A stretch of 9,361 nt of DNA. Origin: Bacillota bacterium. GTDB taxonomy: Bacteria; Bacillota; Clostridia; Oscillospirales; Ruminococcaceae. The DNA lies in contig JAEWZG010000006.1 in the NCBI GenBank assembly GCA_023395435.1, positions 1 to 9,361 of the forward strand, given 5' to 3'. A program made the translations under genes and the position numbers. Below, one piece after another: positions 5,680 to 9,361 of the stretch (its first letter is position 1; every line of letters begins with the position of its first letter). The notes under the pieces were generated by a model that did not search any database, had not been told where the DNA came from, and saw only the letters and a program-made list of their open reading frames with translations.

Positions 5680-6543
5680 TTAGTTTCGAATAGCAATATC
5701 CCTGTGCTGTATTCTTACTTTAAAGCCTTTATTATTTAAGTATTCAGATAGCTTTTCAGCAAAGGTTACTGAACGATGCTTCCCACCAGTACAACCGAAA
5801 GCGATTACAAGCTGACTCTTCCCCTCTTTGATATATAGCGGAATAAGAAAATCAACAAGACTTTCAAGGCGTGATAACAGCTCCTTTGATTGATCATATT
5901 GCATTACATAATCACTTACACAGCTTTCAACCCCAGTATGTCCACGAAGTTCAGGAACATAAAAAGGATTAGGCAGGCATCTTACATCAAATACTAAATC
6001 AGCCTCAGCATGTGTGCCAAATTTAAATCCAAATGAAGCAACAGTAATCTGCATAAAATCACTTGCATTATCAAGAAATATGTCGTTGACACGTTCCTTT
6101 AGTGCAGAAACCGAAAGCGCAGATGTGTCTATATAGAAATCGGCCATTTCTTTTAATGAGGAAAGACGTTCACGTTCAATTTTAATAGCGTGCTGAAGGC
6201 TACCGTGAACACTCTCATCAAGTGGGTGCTTTCGTCTTGTTTCCTTATATCTTTTTATAAGAACTTCATCCTTAGTATCAAGGAAAAGCATTTTAATTTT
6301 TATCCCCTGTGCTTTAAGTGAATTTATTGTATCTTTTAGCTTTAAGAGAAGGTTTCCACCACGAATATCTGTGACAATAGCTACATGTTCAATGCTGCCC
6401 TCTGACTGAGCACAGATTTCAGCAAACTTCGGAATAAGCTCTGGTGGCATATTATCAATACAATAATAGCCAATATCCTCAAGGACATTGATAACACTTG
6501 ATTTTCCTGAGCCTGACATTCCTGTAACTACCACTAAATTCAT
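5680..6543 (-). CDS. rapZ: RapZ/YvcJ, P-loop nucleotide-binding regulator
   Basis: Protein of 287 residues, the family length. The N-terminal kinase-like domain carries the Walker A GMSGSGKS (8-15), CIDNMPPELIPKF (28-40), DIRGG (59-63) and ETRRKHPL (101-108). The C-terminal domain carries FGFKFG (171-176), DVRCLPNPFYVPELRGHTG (186-204) and IAFGCTGGKHRSV (247-259). In E. coli RapZ binds the small RNAs GlmY/GlmZ to control GlmS and thus amino-sugar supply; the Bacillus homologue YvcJ hydrolyses nucleotides and affects competence. The protein ends HRDIAIRN and lacks the Lys/Arg-rich tail used by enterobacterial RapZ for RNA binding, so a GlmZ-type role is not implied. The ATG is 2 nt after the murB stop, with AGGAG 8 nt upstream inside murB, indicating tight coupling. 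Confidence 0.95.
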   Translation of the reverse strand: MNLVVVTGMSGSGKSSVINVLEDIGYYCIDNMPPELIPKFAEICAQSEGSIEHVAIVTDIRGGNLLLKLKDTINSLKAQGIKIKMLFLDTKDEVLIKRYKETRRKHPLDESVHGSLQHAIKIERERLSSLKEMADFYIDTSALSVSALKERVNDIFLDNASDFMQITVASFGFKFGTHAEADLVFDVRCLPNPFYVPELRGHTGVESCVSDYVMQYDQSKELLSRLESLVDFLIPLYIKEGKSQLVIAFGCTGGKHRSVTFAEKLSEYLNNKGFKVRIQHRDIAIRN

Positions 6544-6545
6544 TG

Positions 6546-7490
6546 TTACTTCTCCTGTTCTGTTATGTCTGATGATATAATTCTTACTTCACTTTCAAGC
6601 TTATACCCTGTTTTTTCAAATACAATTTCTTTTACTTTTTCAATAAGTTCTATTATTTCCTTGCAGGAGGCATTACCCTTATTAATTACAAATCCACTAT
6701 GCTTAGTGCTGACTTCTGCATCACCTACATGAAGGCCTTTAAGACCGCACTGTTCAATAAGCAAAGAAGCATAGCTACCCTCTGGGCGTTTAAAGGTACT
6801 GCCAGCACTCGCAAATTCAAGCGGTTGCTTGCTCTTTCTTCTTTCCATTAGCTCATCCATTCTCGAGCGGATGGCTGTTTTATCGCCCTTTTCAAGCCTG
6901 AAAACTGCTTTTGTTATTATATAGCTTTCATCAGTAAAAACACTGTGACGATAGCTTAATTTAAGATCATCTTTTTTAAAATCAATAATATTTCCATTAC
7001 AATCAATGCCCTTAGCTGAAACGATAATGTCCTTAATTTCTCCACCATAGGCACCGGCATTCATAAACACTGCTCCCCCGACATTACCAGGGATGCCCCA
7101 AGCAAATTCAAAGCCTGTAAGTGAATTCTCATAAGCAAAATACGCAGCCTTAGCAAGTGGCACGCCAGCGTCACATTCAAAAGTATTTTCATCAACAATA
7201 CGGATTTTTGCAAAGTCTTTTCCAATAATAAAAACTACTCCGTTAAAGCCTTTATCATCTATAAGAAGATTTGAGCCTTTCCCTATAATAAGATAAGGCA
7301 CTTTATTTTTTATTGCAAGAGAAAAAAGCTCTCGGGAAGATTCCTCGGAACTAAGAAATATAAGAACATTACAGCATCCGCCGACTTTGAAAGTCGTATG
7401 TTTAGCTAGTTTTTCATTATAGCTAACACGACAGCCAAGTTCTTTTGCTCTTTCTGCTATTTCTTCGCAGATAGCTTTATTTCTTTGCAT
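6546..7490 (-). CDS. murB: UDP-N-acetylenolpyruvoylglucosamine reductase (MurB)
   Basis: Cytosolic FAD enzyme that uses NADPH to reduce UDP-GlcNAc-enolpyruvate to UDP-MurNAc, the second committed step of peptidoglycan synthesis. At 314 residues it matches the short type II MurB of Gram-positives. The FAD domain shows THTTFKVGG-like entry (HTTFKVGG, 31-38), GKGSNLL (70-76), GIPGNVGGAVFMNAGAYG (132-149) and the active-site SYRHS (179-183). The substrate domain holds AGSTFKRP (229-236), whose S231 corresponds to the proton-donating serine, then GDAEVSTKHSGFVIN (256-270) and the terminal LESEVRII containing the conserved glutamate E301. AGGAG lies 6 nt before the ATG. The 71-nt gap from the preceding gene is the longest in the operon, but no clear promoter could be found in it. 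Confidence 0.97.
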   Translation of the reverse strand: MQRNKAICEEIAERAKELGCRVSYNEKLAKHTTFKVGGCCNVLIFLSSEESSRELFSLAIKNKVPYLIIGKGSNLLIDDKGFNGVVFIIGKDFAKIRIVDENTFECDAGVPLAKAAYFAYENSLTGFEFAWGIPGNVGGAVFMNAGAYGGEIKDIIVSAKGIDCNGNIIDFKKDDLKLSYRHSVFTDESYIITKAVFRLEKGDKTAIRSRMDELMERRKSKQPLEFASAGSTFKRPEGSYASLLIEQCGLKGLHVGDAEVSTKHSGFVINKGNASCKEIIELIEKVKEIVFEKTGYKLESEVRIISSDITEQEK

Positions 7491-7561
7491 AAAATTCTCC
7501 TGTTAATTTTTGCACTAAGTGTGCTGTCATATAGATTATTACTCATTTTATATGATTAATA

Positions 7562-8284
7562 TTACTTTAATCCGTCAGGATGCTTTAAAAGTATATGAGC
7601 TTTTAGCTTATCCCAATTAAGATTTACAATCAATTCTTCTGGGAAGTTCACTTCACCGATAAGCTTTGTTGAATTTGGAATAACACCAATTCTTTGGCAG
7701 AAATGTGAGTCAGTGTTTATAACAATAGGGATTTCAAGACGCTTACATATTTCAAGCATTCTTTTTGCATTATCATATGCACCCTCACGGATTGAAATTG
7801 AGCTTTCGTTAATTTCCATAAACTTGCCGTTTTCTTTTATATATGGGAGCCCTTTTTCAAAGTCCCATACATATTCGTTTGTTGTTGGATGACCAATAAC
7901 ATCAACATCAGGATTTTTTGAAACTTCAATATAAGCCTGAGTATTCTGCTCAATTGTTCCTGGTGTTATGCAAGGACCATGAAGCGAGGCGATAACCCAT
8001 TCAAGCCTGTCGAGTGTATATCTTCTCACATCAATCGTCCCATTAAAGTCAATTACATTTGCTTCGACTCCTCTTATCACCATAACATCATTAAGATATC
8101 GTGGGATTGAACCAAGTCCGTCAAAGTGCCATATATGCGGAGCGTCCCACATAGTTGGCGCATGGTCTGTCATTGCTATTGCTTTTAATCCGTTTTCTTT
8201 TGCACAGACGGAATTTTCCAAAATTGTTGAATAAGCGTGTGTTGATGCAATAGTGTGCGTGTGCAAGTCTGCGATAATTTGCAT
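7562..8284 (-). CDS. YcdX-like PHP-domain metal-dependent phosphatase
   Basis: Single-domain PHP protein of 240 residues. The full set of metal ligands of the YcdX type is present in order: H8 and H10 (DLHTHT), H16, D40-H41 (MTDH), E74 (GVEAN), H102 (SLH), H132 (GHP), D192 and H194 (NTDSH). In E. coli YcdX these hold three zinc ions and support phosphatase activity; the natural substrate is not known. Histidinol phosphatase of the HisK type is a less likely alternative: no his genes are near, and the closely spaced ligand pattern favours YcdX. AGGAG lies 6 nt before the ATG. It is 28 nt downstream of hprK and should share its transcript. Whether it serves carbon-related phosphate chemistry is guesswork. 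Confidence 0.88.
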   Translation of the reverse strand: MQIIADLHTHTIASTHAYSTILENSVCAKENGLKAIAMTDHAPTMWDAPHIWHFDGLGSIPRYLNDVMVIRGVEANVIDFNGTIDVRRYTLDRLEWVIASLHGPCITPGTIEQNTQAYIEVSKNPDVDVIGHPTTNEYVWDFEKGLPYIKENGKFMEINESSISIREGAYDNAKRMLEICKRLEIPIVINTDSHFCQRIGVIPNSTKLIGEVNFPEELIVNLNWDKLKAHILLKHPDGLK

Positions 8285-8312
8285 TTAAATCTCCTGAATA
8301 TTTTAATTTGTA

Positions 8313-9272
8313 TTAGTATAAGTCCCATTTCTTAACCTTATCTGTGGAGTCCATATTAAGGCCTAGTTTGTCAAGTAACTCCTGTGCGGCATTGTATCCC
8401 ATCTTCTTCTGACGGTTATTCATAGCAGCAACTTCCAGAATTATAGCAAGATTTCTACCTGGTTTTACAGGAACAGTAAGTGAAGGTACTTTTACTCCCA
8501 GAATAGAAGTGTATTCATTATCCATACCCATTCTGTCATAAACCTTATTTGGATCCCAGATTTCAAGCTCGACGATAAGATCAATTTTTTCAGCAACCTT
8601 AACAGCACCCATACCAAAAATTCTTCTTGCGTTGATAATACCAATACCACGTAATTCAAGGAAATGTCGGATATTTGCTGGTGATTGACCGACAAGGCTA
8701 ATATTTGATACTTTTCTAATTTCAACTGCATCGTCAGCGACAAGACGATGTCCTCGTTTTACAAGTTCAATAGCTGTTTCACTCTTTCCTACGCCACTTT
8801 CACCACAGATGAGGATTCCCTCACCATAAACTTCAATAAGAACACCATGGCGTGTTATCCTTGGAGCAAGCTTAAGGTTCAGAAATGCTATTATTGCAGC
8901 AAGAAAGCTTGAAGTTTGGTCAAGTGTTCTCAATAGAGGAATGCCAAACTTTTCAGCAAGCTCAGTCATCTCTGGGTATATTTCAAGACCATGTGCAACA
9001 ATTACACAAGGAATTTTCCTTGAGAAGAGTTCTTCTATACGTTCACGTCGTAAACTTTTATCAAGTGAGTGAAGATAAGCAAATTCCATATTACCGAAAA
9101 TCTGAATTCTTTCAGCAACAAAATACTCATAGAAGCCCATAAGCTGTGCTCCTGGACGGGTAACTTCGGTTTCGCTAATATTGATATCCTCTGCTGCCGC
9201 AGGGAGATAAATACTTTCAAGTGAAAGCTCATCAATAATTGCTTTTAGCGGTACTGTAAAAATTTCTGCCAT
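8313..9272 (-). CDS. hprK: HPr kinase/phosphorylase (HprK)
   Basis: Bifunctional enzyme of 319 residues, the usual length. It phosphorylates Ser46 of HPr when glycolytic intermediates are high and removes the phosphate when inorganic phosphate rises, setting CcpA-dependent catabolite repression in Firmicutes. The N-terminal domain covers about 1-130. The catalytic domain shows TRHG with the catalytic His (H142), Walker A GESGVGKS (157-164), VADDAVE (178-184) with the acid/base aspartate, and the HprK signature LELRGIGIINARRIFGMGAV (205-224 region). The C-terminal helix ends KKWDLY. It is the first gene of the operon, with GGAGGTG 5 nt before the ATG and a consensus promoter about 30 nt upstream. 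Nothing is truncated or missing. Confidence 0.97.
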   Translation of the reverse strand: MAEIFTVPLKAIIDELSLESIYLPAAAEDINISETEVTRPGAQLMGFYEYFVAERIQIFGNMEFAYLHSLDKSLRRERIEELFSRKIPCVIVAHGLEIYPEMTELAEKFGIPLLRTLDQTSSFLAAIIAFLNLKLAPRITRHGVLIEVYGEGILICGESGVGKSETAIELVKRGHRLVADDAVEIRKVSNISLVGQSPANIRHFLELRGIGIINARRIFGMGAVKVAEKIDLIVELEIWDPNKVYDRMGMDNEYTSILGVKVPSLTVPVKPGRNLAIILEVAAMNNRQKKMGYNAAQELLDKLGLNMDSTDKVKKWDLY

Positions 9273-9303
9273 TGTTGCACCTCCATAATTTTATTATATT
9301 TTA

Positions 9304-9332
9304 ATTATATATTAAATAATATATATTTTCAA
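9304..9332 (-). promoter_or_regulatory. Promoter of the hprK operon
   Basis: On the minus strand TTGAAA (9332-9327) is followed by a 17-nt AT-rich spacer and TATAAT (9309-9304), a near-perfect housekeeping sigma promoter. The predicted start near 9297 leaves a leader of about 25 nt containing the GGAGGTG ribosome binding site at 9284-9278. With so short a leader there is no room for a riboswitch or attenuator. No cre-like operator is visible in the 29 bases left upstream, but the window ends there. Confidence 0.8.
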
Positions 9333-9361
9333 GAAATACGACTAAATAATTCCCCTGTCTG

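Noticed and set aside
7491..7561. Internal promoter or terminator in the 71-nt gap before murB
   Set aside because: There are TATAAA-like strings but no -35 box at proper spacing, and the only dyad (GCAC/GTGC) has a 4-bp stem without a U run.
8492..8743. Alternate-frame open stretch inside hprK
   Set aside because: It overlaps the HprK signature region, which is intact in the main frame.

Overview
The window looks like a chromosomal segment of a low-G+C Firmicute, most likely class Clostridia (perhaps the Ruminococcus/Oscillospiraceae side). This rests on gene content and order (hprK, a PHP phosphatase, murB, rapZ, whiA and dnaE in one run), on GGAGG-type ribosome binding sites, and on TTGACA/TATAAT-type promoters. 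The genus is an inference; no marker here fixes it.

Right to centre (9332 down to 540, minus strand). A clear promoter sits just upstream of hprK. Seven genes then follow with no convincing terminator between them: HPr kinase/phosphorylase, a YcdX-like PHP metallophosphatase, MurB, RapZ, WhiA, the DNA polymerase III alpha subunit DnaE, and a YhhN-family membrane protein. Gaps are short: 28, 71, 2, 20 and 22 nt, then an overlap at dnaE/YhhN. The genes tie together carbon-status signalling (HprK), peptidoglycan precursor synthesis (MurB), a P-loop RNA-binding regulator (RapZ), a division or sporulation-linked DNA-binding protein (WhiA) and replication (DnaE). Two points differ from the arrangement I would expect. 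The yvcK/glmR gene that commonly lies between rapZ and whiA is missing, and a YhhN-like gene rather than pfkA follows dnaE.

Left (about 540 to 415). A tRNA-Leu(CAA) gene with an encoded CCA follows the operon on the same strand. Its likely promoter lies in the 3' end of the YhhN gene. A perfect 20-bp palindrome covers the predicted transcription start. A long imperfect hairpin lies just downstream of the tRNA.

Far left (1 to about 415). No recognisable complete gene. This stretch holds a strong plus-strand intrinsic terminator at 99-140 preceded by small hairpins, several AAACGTTT-type inverted repeats, a 39-codon minus-strand open frame with unusually G+C-rich, highly-expressed-style codons lying between 11-bp direct repeats, and a G+C-rich hairpin near 340. 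This is the least explained part of the window. I see no CRISPR array, insertion sequence or defence system, and most of the window is ordinary core genome.
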